21,455 bases of DNA from a virus: positions 1 through 21,455 of IMG/VR virus record IMGVR_UViG_3300031236_000572; one strand, written 5' to 3'. The translations under genes and the position numbers were made by a program. The notes beneath the pieces are model-generated. The model saw nothing but the letters and a program-made list of their open reading frames with translations. It was not told the origin of the DNA and did not search any database. Shown here piece by piece: positions 1 to 8,124 of this stretch. Numbering within the stretch: the first letter of the stretch is position 1; every line of letters starts with the position of its first letter.

Positions 1-10
1 GCTTCCTTTA

Positions 11-23
11 GGGGCGCGGCCCC
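11..23. other. short GC hairpin at window edge
   Basis: GGGGC-GCG-GCCCC forms a perfect 5-bp stem with a 3-nt loop just before the first ATG. No T-tract follows on either strand, so it is not a convincing terminator. A TAG at 9-11 could end a gene lying to the left, in a frame that cannot be checked here. Confidence 0.25.
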
Positions 24-42
24 CGCGCGCCCCATCCTCCCC

Positions 43-504
43 ATGCCTCTCAACGAATCCGTGCGGCCCGTGCGCCGGAGCCATTTCACGCAACAAGAAA
101 TCCGCGACGCCGAGCGCTCCATCTACGGCCTTCCAAAGGACACCATGCCCAGAACGCAACCGAACGAACCGGCTCTCTCGGAGAGCGAAATCCAGCACAT
201 GCGCCACATCCTGGCGCGGCACGATAAAGGCGGCGGCAGGAAGCTGCGCGAGTTCGATTTGAACAAGCCGCCCGTCGAGCCATATCGCCACGAGGAATAC
301 CCCAAGGCGATGCACAATCACGTCACCCGCAAGACCAAGGACGCGCTCGACGCAGCGCATGAAGAGGAACTGGCGGGCCAAGGCTTCCAGCCCGAGGCGT
401 TCCCCAACGAACTGCCATCGGAGCCGGCGCTCGATGCGGCCGAAGCCGCCGAAGTGGCCGCGCTCGACAAACAGGCGCGCAAAAAGAAAGCAGCCACGGC
501 CTAA
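43..504 (+). CDS. phage late-region protein of unknown function (153 aa, possibly longer at its 5' end)
   Basis: Hydrophilic protein with an Ala/Glu/Lys-rich C-terminal tail (about residues 125-153) that is probably helical. Around residues 78-118 it has the pattern YPKAMHNHV, then an acidic helix, then GFQPEAFP. This resembles short podovirus proteins with a 'fPk-lY ... eEe-al-GW--P' pattern that sit between capsid and tail genes; I recognise the pattern, not a function. There is no SD before ATG 43, and the frame stays open to base 1, so the true start may lie left of the window. It lies 6 nt upstream of the next gene and is probably in the same late transcript. Confidence 0.7.
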   Translation: MPLNESVRPVRRSHFTQQEIRDAERSIYGLPKDTMPRTQPNEPALSESEIQHMRHILARHDKGGGRKLREFDLNKPPVEPYRHEEYPKAMHNHVTRKTKDALDAAHEEELAGQGFQPEAFPNELPSEPALDAAEAAEVAALDKQARKKKAATA

Positions 505-510
505 GCTGCC

Positions 511-1200
511 ATGCTCGTTTCCGACATCTGCAATTACGCGCTGATTCACATCGGCGCGTATTCGCCGGGCGAGACCCCGAACACGAACGATCAGGCCATC
601 GCCCTTTTTTGGGCGAACCTGACGCTCGATTCGCTGTCCGCGAAAAAGCTGTCTCCGCTCGGCCTGCTGGCCGCGACGTATGCCCTTACCGGGGCGTCGT
701 CGTATACCTACGGGCCGGGCGAGACATGGAACGGCGCGCGCCCGATGAAGATCAAGAGCGCGTCCGTGATCGCCGCGAATGGCACGCAAAAGAGCGTCAG
801 GATCGCTTCGGCCGAAGAGTACCGCGCCGTGGCGGATCTTACTCGTACCGGCATTTTCGTCGAGGACCTGCTATGGGACCAGGGTTATCCCACCGGCAAC
901 GTGTATGTCACGCCGATGCCCGCGGCGGGCAACATGCTGCTGGAGACCTACCAGCAGATTTTGAATTTCGTCAACCCGACGGACACGATAAACCTGGCGC
1001 CCGGCTATCCCGAGTGCGTCGTCACGCTCGTGGCGCTCAAGTTGTGCAACCCCTTCGGCCGCCCGATCCCGCCCGGCCTGGCAGAGGAAGCCGCGGACGC
1101 GCTCATGACCATCACGGGCCTGCAAGCCGAGATTCTCGGCAGCTCCCCGCCCGTGGGGCCGCAGTTGCCGATGGCGCCGCCGCCGGGAGCGAAAACGTAG
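511..1200 (+). CDS. putative head-tail connector / tail-completion protein, copy 1 (229 aa)
   Basis: The layout matches a family common in podovirus-like genomes, at the position of P22 gp4 or the Bordetella phage Bbp13 type. It has an N-terminal helical part (residues 1-55), then 'ARPMKIKSASVI' (about 77-88), 'EEYRAVADL', 'DQGYPTGNVYVTPMP' (about 126-140), an extended strand, and a helical C-terminus beginning near 'LAPGYPECVVTLVALKL'. A Pro-rich tail ends the protein. The inferred role is sealing or connecting the DNA-filled head to the tail. No SD precedes ATG 511, so translation may be coupled to the gene upstream. The following gene looks like a diverged paralogue. Confidence 0.65.
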   Translation: MLVSDICNYALIHIGAYSPGETPNTNDQAIALFWANLTLDSLSAKKLSPLGLLAATYALTGASSYTYGPGETWNGARPMKIKSASVIAANGTQKSVRIASAEEYRAVADLTRTGIFVEDLLWDQGYPTGNVYVTPMPAAGNMLLETYQQILNFVNPTDTINLAPGYPECVVTLVALKLCNPFGRPIPPGLAEEAADALMTITGLQAEILGSSPPVGPQLPMAPPPGAKT

Positions 1201-1204
1201 CGCG

Positions 1205-2044
1205 ATGGCTCCCAACCTTCCGGTGCCATATACCGGCGTCTGGCTCGTGAGCGACCTGCTGTACCGCGCGCTGCGCGCGTCGAACGTGGTCAAGCGCGCG
1301 CAGGGCGTCCCCAGCTCGTCGCAATACCAGGAAGCGCTGGCGCTGCTCAACCAGATGGTCGATGAGAAGGCCGCGCGCCGGCCGTTTCAGTGGACGACGA
1401 CGTTCAATCTCTACACGTTGACGCCCAACCACCAGCCGCACCTGCTGGGGCCGGGCCTGGCCGCTCCGGACTTCGCCATCGCGTCGCGCCCCGTGCGGAT
1501 CGAGAGCGCCAACCTGGTCTTGACCGGGCTCGGCGCGCCCAACCCAGCGCCGAATCCGCCGTCCACGCCTGCGGGCGCGGTGAACACGAACGTCGATCTG
1601 CAGCTCAACATCCGCGATAGCGCGTGGTGGGCGGCAAACAGCGTGAAGGGCATCGCCACGAATGTGCCGACAGATCTCTATCCGGAATACGACTGGGACT
1701 CGCTGGCGCTGTGGCTTTGGCCGATCCCATCGTATGCCTACGGCCTGCGCCTCGAATTCTGGGTGGGGCTTACTCAGTTTCAAGAAATCGCGAACAAGTT
1801 TTCCGCGCCGCCCGCCTGGTTCAACTTCTACGCCTACACGCTCGCGGTGGCGCTCGTGGGCGCCTACGAGTTGCCAATGCCGGCCACGCTGCCGAGCCTG
1901 CTGCGCGAAGCCACCAAAGCCGTGCAAACCAACACCATCAAGAGCAGGCGGATCGCGAGCGCGGACTGGGGCACGCGCGGCGGCAGCGGATCGAACGCCG
2001 ACTTTAACTATATGAGCGGCGGGCCGCCCAGTTGGTCTCCATGA
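1205..2044 (+). CDS. putative head-tail connector / tail-completion protein, copy 2 (279 aa)
   Basis: It has the same landmark order as its left neighbour: 'ALALLNQMVDEKAAR' near the N-terminus, 'SRPVRIESANLVL' mid-protein, 'TDLYPEYDWDSLALWLWPIP', 'GLRLEFWVGL', then a C-terminal helical segment ending in 'TIKSRRI'. A Pro/Ala-rich insert (about residues 105-120) is not in copy 1. Function is inferred from pattern and position just before the gp10-like gene. ATG 1205 lies 5 nt after the previous stop and has no good SD (a GGGAG is about 14 nt away). The stop overlaps the next ATG as ATGA, which suggests coupled translation. Confidence 0.65.
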   Translation: MAPNLPVPYTGVWLVSDLLYRALRASNVVKRAQGVPSSSQYQEALALLNQMVDEKAARRPFQWTTTFNLYTLTPNHQPHLLGPGLAAPDFAIASRPVRIESANLVLTGLGAPNPAPNPPSTPAGAVNTNVDLQLNIRDSAWWAANSVKGIATNVPTDLYPEYDWDSLALWLWPIPSYAYGLRLEFWVGLTQFQEIANKFSAPPAWFNFYAYTLAVALVGAYELPMPATLPSLLREATKAVQTNTIKSRRIASADWGTRGGSGSNADFNYMSGGPPSWSP

Positions 2045-3759
2045 AATTCGACGCGTTCACGGCCGGCGGCAGCTTCACCCTAGCGTCCGTTTCCGCCGCT
2101 TCCGAATTGGCGATGAACTATTACGCCGATCCGATCCAGGGCGTGGCAAATGCGGAAAAGGGGCCGATGGCCCTTGTGCGCACGCCCGGCATCTCGCTGT
2201 TCACCACGCTGCCGCAAGGCCCCACGCGCGGCCTATGGCCCGGCCAGAACCGGCTCTTTGCTGCGGGCGGCTCGCACCTCTACGAGGTGCTTGCAAACGG
2301 CATGACGGTAGATAACGGCTACATCGGCAACGATGGCCTGCCCGTGCAGATCCTCTCGAATGGCAGCCAGCTTTACATCGTCTCCGACGGCCTCGCGTGG
2401 ATCGACGCGGGCGTGTCCGAGGCGGGCGGCGCAGGGCCTCCGCCACCGCCGAGCGGCGCGGTCCCCATCTTCCAATCCATATTGCTTTTCGACCTGTCGA
2501 TCGACGCGGGCACCGGCGGCCTCACCGGCGCGACCGGCGGTATTTTCGACTCGACCGACGTGGGCGAAACCATTTGCATCACGTCGGGCGCGGGCTTCAC
2601 CGTGCAGTGCCAGATCGTCACCAGCGTGGTGAGCGGCCAGGCATTCGGCGCGAGCGGCTGGGGCACTGGCGGATCGACAGGCGGCGAAGGCATCGAGTGG
2701 CTGTACGTGGAGGGCCAGCTCGCGGCGAACCAGGGCGCGTTCCTGGACGGCTATTTTTTCGCCAGCGCGTACAACTCGAACAAAGTCTACTTCTCTGCCA
2801 TCGACGATGGCACGATGTGGAATCCGCTCGACTATTTCATCAAGGCCAGCTATCCGGACAACGTGGCGGCGCTCGCGGGCGATCACCAGGAGTTATACGT
2901 GTTCGGCGACCTGGAATCGAGCCAGGTGTTTCAGGATACGGGCGACGCCAACAGCCCTTTCCAGCCAAATCCGGGCGCGATTATGCACTTCGGATGCGTC
3001 GCGCCGTTCTCCGTGACGCGGCTCGGCCAAGGGCTTGCGTGGCTGGGCGGCGACGTGCGCCGCGGCGACCGCTTCGCGTTTCTGGCCGTCGGCTTCCAGC
3101 CCGAAAAAATCTCGACCGCTGCGGAAGAAATCGCGTGGGGGGCCTATTCGACCATCGAAGACGCCATTTCCTATAGCGAGATCTACAACGGCCACGAGTT
3201 CTGGGTCGTGCACTTTCCCTCGGGCAACGCGACGTGGGCTTACGATCTCACCACGGGAATCTGGGCGCAGCGCGGCTGGTGGACGGGCGCTTTCGATGCG
3301 AACGGCTTTCCGGTGTGGGCGCGCCAGCGGCAGAGCTTTCATGCCGTCGTTTCGCTCGGCAACACGCTCACCGAAAAGCACTACGTCGGCGACTGGCAAA
3401 ACGGCCAGATTTACATTCAGTCCGCCGCGTACCTGACCGACAACGGCACCACGATTTACAGGCAGCGATCGTGCCCGCACTTGACCCAAGAAAACCTGCG
3501 CACGTTCTACCACCGCTTCGAGATCGACTGCGATGTGACTGGCCTCATGCGAGTGTTTTGGAATCTGCTGGGCTATGGCCGCGACCGGATCTGGAGCGTG
3601 GTCGCGTGGCAACCCACGGGCCAGGGCGTGTCACTGCAACTCTGGTTTTCGGACACCCGCGCCCAGACGTGGCAAAGCAAGCCCGCGCAAACGCTGGCGT
3701 CTACCGTGGACGTTACGCTCGCGAATGCCTATTTGATGCTCACTCCGGGGAGTAGCTAA
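2041..3759 (+). CDS. P22 gp10-like packaged-DNA stabilisation / tail hub protein (572 aa)
   Basis: It resembles P22 gp10, the hub protein that closes the portal channel after packaging. Visible features are an N-terminal 'MNYYADPIQG' strand and 'VRTPGISLFTTLP' (gp10 has a similar SFPGI segment). Mid-protein it has 'HQELYVFGDLESSQVFQDTG', then 'VAPFSVTRLGQGLAWLGGD', 'AISYSEIYNGHEFWVVHFP' and 'WAYDLTTGIWAQRGWW', which read as beta-propeller blades. A Gly/Pro-rich insertion (about residues 132-220) interrupts the early part. ATG 2041 is preferred over an in-frame TTG at 2032 because it forms an ATGA overlap with the previous stop. The P22 family is usually about 470 aa, so this copy is longer. 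Confidence 0.75.
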   Translation: MKFDAFTAGGSFTLASVSAASELAMNYYADPIQGVANAEKGPMALVRTPGISLFTTLPQGPTRGLWPGQNRLFAAGGSHLYEVLANGMTVDNGYIGNDGLPVQILSNGSQLYIVSDGLAWIDAGVSEAGGAGPPPPPSGAVPIFQSILLFDLSIDAGTGGLTGATGGIFDSTDVGETICITSGAGFTVQCQIVTSVVSGQAFGASGWGTGGSTGGEGIEWLYVEGQLAANQGAFLDGYFFASAYNSNKVYFSAIDDGTMWNPLDYFIKASYPDNVAALAGDHQELYVFGDLESSQVFQDTGDANSPFQPNPGAIMHFGCVAPFSVTRLGQGLAWLGGDVRRGDRFAFLAVGFQPEKISTAAEEIAWGAYSTIEDAISYSEIYNGHEFWVVHFPSGNATWAYDLTTGIWAQRGWWTGAFDANGFPVWARQRQSFHAVVSLGNTLTEKHYVGDWQNGQIYIQSAAYLTDNGTTIYRQRSCPHLTQENLRTFYHRFEIDCDVTGLMRVFWNLLGYGRDRIWSVVAWQPTGQGVSLQLWFSDTRAQTWQSKPAQTLASTVDVTLANAYLMLTPGSS

Positions 3760-4311
3760 ATGGCAGGCATCAATCCGCCCTCCGGAAAAGCCACCACCGG
3801 CTACAAATCGAAAGGCGCGCCCGTAGGCTTCGTGCCGACGCGCACGCCGATGTTCAAGCCGGACGCGAATGGCAAGCCGTTCACGGGCAAGCTCGCGCGC
3901 ACGTGGTCGCTCCAGCTACAACCGCAGGCCATAAATCCTGTGGTGGGCTTTTGGATGCCAGGCGTAGCGGCGGGCGCGATCAACCTGCCCTCCATGACCT
4001 CCGCGCGCAGCGGCAACTGCTCGGAAGTGGTGGTCACCGTGGTGGCGTCCGACCCCGCCGTCGCGCTGTCGTTCGACATGCTCCAGAACGGCACGTCGAT
4101 TTTCGCGTCGCCCCCCGTGATCCCGGCGAACACGCCCGCTGGCACGAAACTGACGTTCACGAATCTAACGAGCTACGCGGGCACGGGCGGCATTCAGCCG
4201 CATCCGCTGAGCGTGCAGCAGGGCGACGAGTTTACGTTCAATATGATCGCGGGCGGATCGAACTGGTTTTTCAAGACGCAGCTCCACAACGCGATCCCCG
4301 TAAGTCAGTAG
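3760..4311 (+). CDS. beta-rich virion accessory protein (183 aa)
   Basis: The N-terminal 50 residues are basic and extended. The rest is alternating strands typical of a small beta-sandwich, including 'VALSFDMLQNGTSIF', 'IPANTPAGTKLTF' and 'LSVQQGDEFTFNMIAGGS'. This pattern, ending in a 'v--GD-f--~i' strand, is common in phage appendage and collar domains and recurs in the C-terminus of the protein at 11804. ATG 3760 follows the gp10-like stop directly and has one of the few good SDs of the late block (GGGGAG, 7-nt spacing). Probably structural; exact role unknown. Confidence 0.65.
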   Translation: MAGINPPSGKATTGYKSKGAPVGFVPTRTPMFKPDANGKPFTGKLARTWSLQLQPQAINPVVGFWMPGVAAGAINLPSMTSARSGNCSEVVVTVVASDPAVALSFDMLQNGTSIFASPPVIPANTPAGTKLTFTNLTSYAGTGGIQPHPLSVQQGDEFTFNMIAGGSNWFFKTQLHNAIPVSQ

Positions 4312-4333
4312 CGGTACCGGGACGGCCGCGAGG

Positions 4334-4483
4334 ATGAACACCCCCATGCCCTGCCTCGGCTGCCAGCACGCAAAACCCGCGCCCATCTGCCACCGCTGCG
4401 GCGCGCCCGCCGTGGCCACCGCGCCATCCGCGACGGGGAAAATGCGCGCGGTGTGTAGCGAGTTCCCTCGATGCCAGGCATAA
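4334..4483 (+). CDS. possible zinc-ribbon microprotein (49 aa)
   Basis: A short reading frame fills the gap between two beta-rich genes. It contains C7-x2-C10, then C19-x2-C22 ('CLGC ... CHRCG'), the spacing of a zinc ribbon or knuckle, with two more Cys at 41 and 47. It overlaps the start of the next gene by 13 nt in another frame. The SD is weak (CGAGG directly abuts the ATG). Cys codons are not abundant in this DNA, so the paired CxxC motif argues for coding, but a chance frame cannot be excluded. Confidence 0.45.
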   Translation: MNTPMPCLGCQHAKPAPICHRCGAPAVATAPSATGKMRAVCSEFPRCQA

Positions 4484-5172
4484 CCATTGTCCAGTCCGCG
4501 GTGGGCACGTATGGCGCGTTGGGGTCTCTCGATGCGCTGCCTGTAGCGTTCACGAGCGCTAACAGCCTGGGCAACATACTGCTCGCGTGGGTTTCTTCGG
4601 CCGAAGGCGGGGGACTCACCGGCGCGATCACCGACAGCAACGGGAACACGTGGGAGCTTCTGCCGGGCGTCAACCTGGAAGACGAGTTCACCGAATTTTA
4701 CATCTGCACCAATTGCAACGCCGGCGCAAACACGGTCACAGCGGGCGGGTGCATCCCCAGTTCCACCGGCGGCCCAAACCTCGTCATCGTCGAGATCGCG
4801 CCTCCGCCTTGTCCGATCGGCAGCACGGGAATCCAGGCGTTCTGCGGCGACTATCGCAACCAGTTCGTCACGGCCACGCTCAGCCTGACCGCGCGCTATA
4901 GCGCCAATCAGGGCCCGTGGTATCACTCGCTGATCGTCGCGCTCTACAACAACACCAACAGCGAGTCGAACACGGCGCGCACGTGGGTGGGCGGCGCGCT
5001 CATCGCACAATTCCCTGAGTTTTCAGGCAAAAACAGCGGCGCTATCGGATATCAGACGGTGGCCTATCCGAACAGCGGCAGTACGGTGACCTTCACTCCG
5101 ACGCCATCGACGCCCGCGCTCAACCCCGACGAAAACATTCTCATCGGAGTCCTCTTCTCGACGCAAGCGTGA
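4471..5172 (+). CDS. beta-rich phage protein, paralogous to the next gene's N-terminal half (233 aa)
   Basis: No known family is recognised. Landmarks are 'LGNILLAWVSS', 'ITDSNGNTWELLPG', 'PNLVIVEIAPPP' and a C-terminal 'LNPDENILIGVLF'. The first three recur in order in the next gene, so both probably share a lectin-like or jelly-roll-like domain; that fold is inferred only. Six Cys occur in the middle (about residues 75-130). No signal peptide and no SD are seen; the start is ATG 4471, inside the preceding microprotein frame. It sits between the tail hub and the gp14-like gene, where tail accessory or fibre proteins could fit. Confidence 0.65.
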   Translation: MPGITIVQSAVGTYGALGSLDALPVAFTSANSLGNILLAWVSSAEGGGLTGAITDSNGNTWELLPGVNLEDEFTEFYICTNCNAGANTVTAGGCIPSSTGGPNLVIVEIAPPPCPIGSTGIQAFCGDYRNQFVTATLSLTARYSANQGPWYHSLIVALYNNTNSESNTARTWVGGALIAQFPEFSGKNSGAIGYQTVAYPNSGSTVTFTPTPSTPALNPDENILIGVLFSTQA

Positions 5173-5176
5173 CTCA

Positions 5177-6268
5177 ATGCCCATCGCCTTTCCGACAGTG
5201 CAGGCAGCAACGGCGGCCGGGCCGTGGACCTCCGCGCCGAACGTCGCGTTCCCCTCGCCGGTGAGCTACCAAAACATTATTCTGGCGGCGTGGGGCAACA
5301 CGGGAGTTAACGCGGGCGCGGGCGACGTCCCGCCCACCACCGTGACTGACTCGCTCGGCAACGATTATGAGCTGTGGGGCCAGTCGAACTGGATCTACGC
5401 GAACGAAGAGGCAGTCAGCCAGATCTGGGTGGCGCAGGGCAACGGCACCACGAAATACGGGGGCATCAAGGGCGGCGCGTGCACTGTGACGTTCAACGGG
5501 GCGATAGGCGGCGCGGCGGGCGGCCCCTCGCTGATCGTGTGTGAAAAAGAAGTCCCGGATTTCTACCAGATCTTCGGCCAGATGATGGTCGATACGTTCA
5601 ACCCGCACGCTTATTTTCGCGCCCTGGCCAACAATGGCTCGCCCGGCGGCGGCAGCTCGTCGGACACCGGAACGCAGTCGATCGTCTGCACTCCTAACGG
5701 CGCTATCGAAGAAGAAACGAACGACAACGTGTGCTCGCTGATCCTGATGGATCAGTTTCTCAGCGTCACGCAGGTGCTCGTGAATTTTAACGACGATTTT
5801 CCGCTGAATAGCGGACCCTGGACCAGCTCCGGACGCACCATCGGCCAGACGCTGCAGCCGCCGAACACCGAGCATAGCGGCGTGGCGTCCGACGCGTCGC
5901 TCATCATGACCGATGACGACTTTCCGTATCTCGGCGGCCCGCTCGTTGCGTCGTGCGGCAACCCGCCCAACGGACAGATCGGCGTGGCCTACGGCCCGAT
6001 GGGCGCGGGCTACTCGCTGATCGCGGACGGCGGCACGGCACCCTACACCTGGGCCATTGTGGGCGGCGCGCTTCCGCCCGGTCTGGCGCTCGCCCCTTCC
6101 GGAGCCGATGCCGGCCTGATAAGCGGCACGCCGACTGCCGCGGGCAAGTTTCTGTTCACCGCGACGGTCACCGACTCGGTGGGGGCGACGGCGACCATCA
6201 CCTGCTCTATCGCGATTTGCTCCGCGGGGAGCGCGGGCAGCGCGGGCGCCTACGCGTGGACGGGATGA
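5177..6268 (+). CDS. beta-rich protein with C-terminal putative-Ig (He_PIG-type) domain (363 aa)
   Basis: Residues 1-150 repeat the landmarks of the upstream gene ('NIILAAWGN', 'VTDSLGNDYELWG', 'PSLIVCEKEV'). Residues about 256-348 have the hallmark He_PIG pattern: 'DGGTAPYTWAIVGGALPPGL', then 'GLISGTPTAAGKFLFTATV' and 'TDSVGAT'. Such Ig-like domains mediate adhesion or act as spacers on surface proteins. Together this suggests a virion decoration or receptor-contact protein. It begins 5 nt after the previous stop with no SD, and its stop overlaps the next start (ATGA). Relative to its neighbour it looks like an ancestral domain plus an acquired Ig-like tail. Confidence 0.7.
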   Translation: MPIAFPTVQAATAAGPWTSAPNVAFPSPVSYQNIILAAWGNTGVNAGAGDVPPTTVTDSLGNDYELWGQSNWIYANEEAVSQIWVAQGNGTTKYGGIKGGACTVTFNGAIGGAAGGPSLIVCEKEVPDFYQIFGQMMVDTFNPHAYFRALANNGSPGGGSSSDTGTQSIVCTPNGAIEEETNDNVCSLILMDQFLSVTQVLVNFNDDFPLNSGPWTSSGRTIGQTLQPPNTEHSGVASDASLIMTDDDFPYLGGPLVASCGNPPNGQIGVAYGPMGAGYSLIADGGTAPYTWAIVGGALPPGLALAPSGADAGLISGTPTAAGKFLFTATVTDSVGATATITCSIAICSAGSAGSAGAYAWTG

Positions 6269-6741
6269 CGTTCGAGCGCACCACGGACTATGGGCTTGTC
6301 CGGCAGATCCTCGCGGACCCCGGCATTTACGCCCGCATGGGCGACGACTTTGCGCCTCCCATCGCGGAATTTGTCGTTAACGAGCATCCGGCGATCTGGT
6401 ACGTGCTGGTTTATCCATCCGCAGGCGATTTAGTCTCCGGACTGTTTTGCTTCTTCCCAGAGAACGGCGTTTGCTGGGCAGGGCACGTTGCGTTCCTGCG
6501 CAAAACGCCGCCCGCGATCACGCTCGCCGCGGGCCGCGCGATGGTGCCCTGGCTGTGGGCTAACACGCCATGTGTGCGGCTGGTGGCCTCGATCCCGGCC
6601 TATAACCGCGCGGCGATCCGCTTCGCGCGGCGCGCGATGGGCCTAGCGGCGCACGGACGCAACAAAGCCAGCTTTATGAAACGCGGAACACTGCACGATC
6701 AGGTGCTTCTCGGCATTTCGAAGCCTTCCCCTCAACGCTGA
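6265..6741 (+). CDS. GNAT-fold protein at the P22 gp14 position (158 aa)
   Basis: It fits the short GNAT-like family to which P22 gp14 (head assembly) has been assigned. The signature 'SIPAYNRAAIRFARRAMGL' followed by 'GRNKASFMKRGTLHDQVLLG' is clear at about residues 110-150, and 'VCWAGHVAFL' forms the central strand. Classical GNAT acyltransferases bind acetyl-CoA; whether these phage members are enzymes or only structural is not known to me. ATG 6265 gives an ATGA overlap with the previous stop and fits the family N-terminus. An upstream extension in the same frame, inside the previous gene, is unlikely to be used. Confidence 0.75.
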   Translation: MTFERTTDYGLVRQILADPGIYARMGDDFAPPIAEFVVNEHPAIWYVLVYPSAGDLVSGLFCFFPENGVCWAGHVAFLRKTPPAITLAAGRAMVPWLWANTPCVRLVASIPAYNRAAIRFARRAMGLAAHGRNKASFMKRGTLHDQVLLGISKPSPQR

Positions 6742-6809
6742 CTGACTGACAACGCAGGTAAATCCGCTATGACTCTCCGCACCCAATTCTCCGCACAACG
6801 AGGCACCCA

Positions 6810-7676
6810 CTGGCCAGTATAGTCACAGGAATTATCGGGGGCATTCAGGGCGCCTCAGCCAGCCACAACGCCGCAAACACGCTCTCCGCTGGCTATGGGC
6901 AGGCGGGAAACACCGTCACTACCGCCGCGAACACCCAGTCTCCGCTCATCACCAATCAGGCGGCCGCCGGCGCGGGCCAGGTCAACACGGCGGCGGGCAA
7001 CGCGGTCGCCGGCCTCGCCCCGTACACGGGCGCGGGCGCGCAGGCGGCTGCGGGCCTCAACGGCGCGGCGAATTATACGCCATTCAACGCGTCGATGATG
7101 GAGTCGCAGGACCCCGGCTATGAGTTTGCCCAGCAGCAGGGCCAGCAGGCGCTGCAGCGGCAGCAGGCGGCCAGCGGCGTGGCGGGCGGCGGCGCGGCAA
7201 AGGCGATGGACCAGTACAGCCAAAACCTGGGGACTCAGCAATACCAGCAGGCGTTCAACAACTACACCACCCAGCATCAGAACACCTTCCAGAACCTTGC
7301 GAGCGTGGCGGGCATGGGCCAGCAGGCGAGCGAGTTCGGCGGGCAGTTGCAGACCGGCGCGAGCGAGTTCGGCGCGAATCTGCAACAAAATGCCCAGGAT
7401 CTCAGCAGCCAGACGCAGATGGGCGCCGCAAACTACCTTGCCAATAGTCAGATAGGCGGGGCTAATGCAATTGCGCAAGGCACTTTAGGCGCCGCGAACT
7501 CCTGGAATGGAATGCTCGGAAGCATCGGCAACGCAGGAAACTCCATCGCAATGATGGGCATGGGCGGATTCCTCCCGGGGCAGCAAAATTTTGGCGGCGG
7601 CGGGGGGAACGTGGACTGGTCGCAGTCTCCGGGATCGGGCAGCTATAACACGAGCACCGGGCAGTTCGGACCGTAA
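6810..7676 (+). CDS. gp7-position ejection / DNA-transfer protein, probable CTG start (288 aa)
   Basis: The protein is rich in Gln, Ala, Gly and Asn. Its core pattern is 'DPGYEFAQQQGQQALQRQQA', then 'GGGAAKAMDQYSQNLGTQQY', then 'NLASVAGMGQQA'. This is the pattern of podovirus DNA-transfer proteins ejected with the genome. The first ATG codons in frame (7095, 7098) would remove about 95 conserved-looking residues. The frame is open from 6762 and has no ATG, GTG or TTG before 7095. CTG 6810 gives (M)ASIVTGIIGGIQGASASHN, typical of the family N-terminus, with CGAGG 6 nt upstream. An indel joining it to ATG 6769 is the alternative. Confidence 0.7.
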   Translation: MASIVTGIIGGIQGASASHNAANTLSAGYGQAGNTVTTAANTQSPLITNQAAAGAGQVNTAAGNAVAGLAPYTGAGAQAAAGLNGAANYTPFNASMMESQDPGYEFAQQQGQQALQRQQAASGVAGGGAAKAMDQYSQNLGTQQYQQAFNNYTTQHQNTFQNLASVAGMGQQASEFGGQLQTGASEFGANLQQNAQDLSSQTQMGAANYLANSQIGGANAIAQGTLGAANSWNGMLGSIGNAGNSIAMMGMGGFLPGQQNFGGGGGNVDWSQSPGSGSYNTSTGQFGP

Positions 7677-7684
7677 AGGAAAAT

Positions 7685-8110
7685 ATGAAAACACTCAAAC
7701 GGATTTTCTGCGGCCTCGCGGCCGCGTTGTCACTCGCGGCCAGCCAGCCGATCCAACTGACTACCGTGCTCACCCTGAGCGCCACGGGCATTACCACGCA
7801 ACAGAGCGTGCCCGGCCTCTACGTGGCGTGGGCGGGCAGCACGTTCGCGCAAGGCGTGCAGGCGATCCCCACCACGTCGGGCGGCACGGCGCTCAACATC
7901 TCGAACCTGCCCAACGTGGGCTACTGCACGTTTCAGAACCTCGACCCGGCAAACTATGTGCAGATTTTGACGGCTGTGAGCGGCACGGTCTTCGCGCGCC
8001 TGGTGGCGGGCGACTCGCACCTGTTCCGCTTCGACCCCAGCGTGACCGCGCCCGCGATGATCGCACACACCGCTACGGTCTCGATTCAATATCTCTGCCT
8101 CTCGAACTGA
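7685..8110 (+). CDS. small exported beta-rich protein with signal peptide (141 aa)
   Basis: The N-terminus has basic residues (MKTLKRIF), a hydrophobic stretch (CGLAAALSLAA) and a polar turn at residues 20-22, a standard Sec signal peptide layout. The mature part is beta-rich with two Cys ('GYCTFQN', 'QYLCLSN'). Its SD is good: TAAAGGAAAAT includes the previous stop codon. It lies between two ejection-type genes, an odd site for an exported protein. Function is unknown; an envelope-targeted accessory protein or a periplasm-matured virion part are both possible. Confidence 0.65.
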   Translation: MKTLKRIFCGLAAALSLAASQPIQLTTVLTLSATGITTQQSVPGLYVAWAGSTFAQGVQAIPTTSGGTALNISNLPNVGYCTFQNLDPANYVQILTAVSGTVFARLVAGDSHLFRFDPSVTAPAMIAHTATVSIQYLCLSN

Positions 8111-8124
8111 CTCAGTGACTCGCC

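Noticed and set aside
5170-8124. Recurring TGACTCA or TGACTGAC just after stop codons
   Set aside because: It occurs at several junctions (5170, 6739, 8108), but the spacing to the next start varies and the motif is short; probably stop-codon context only.
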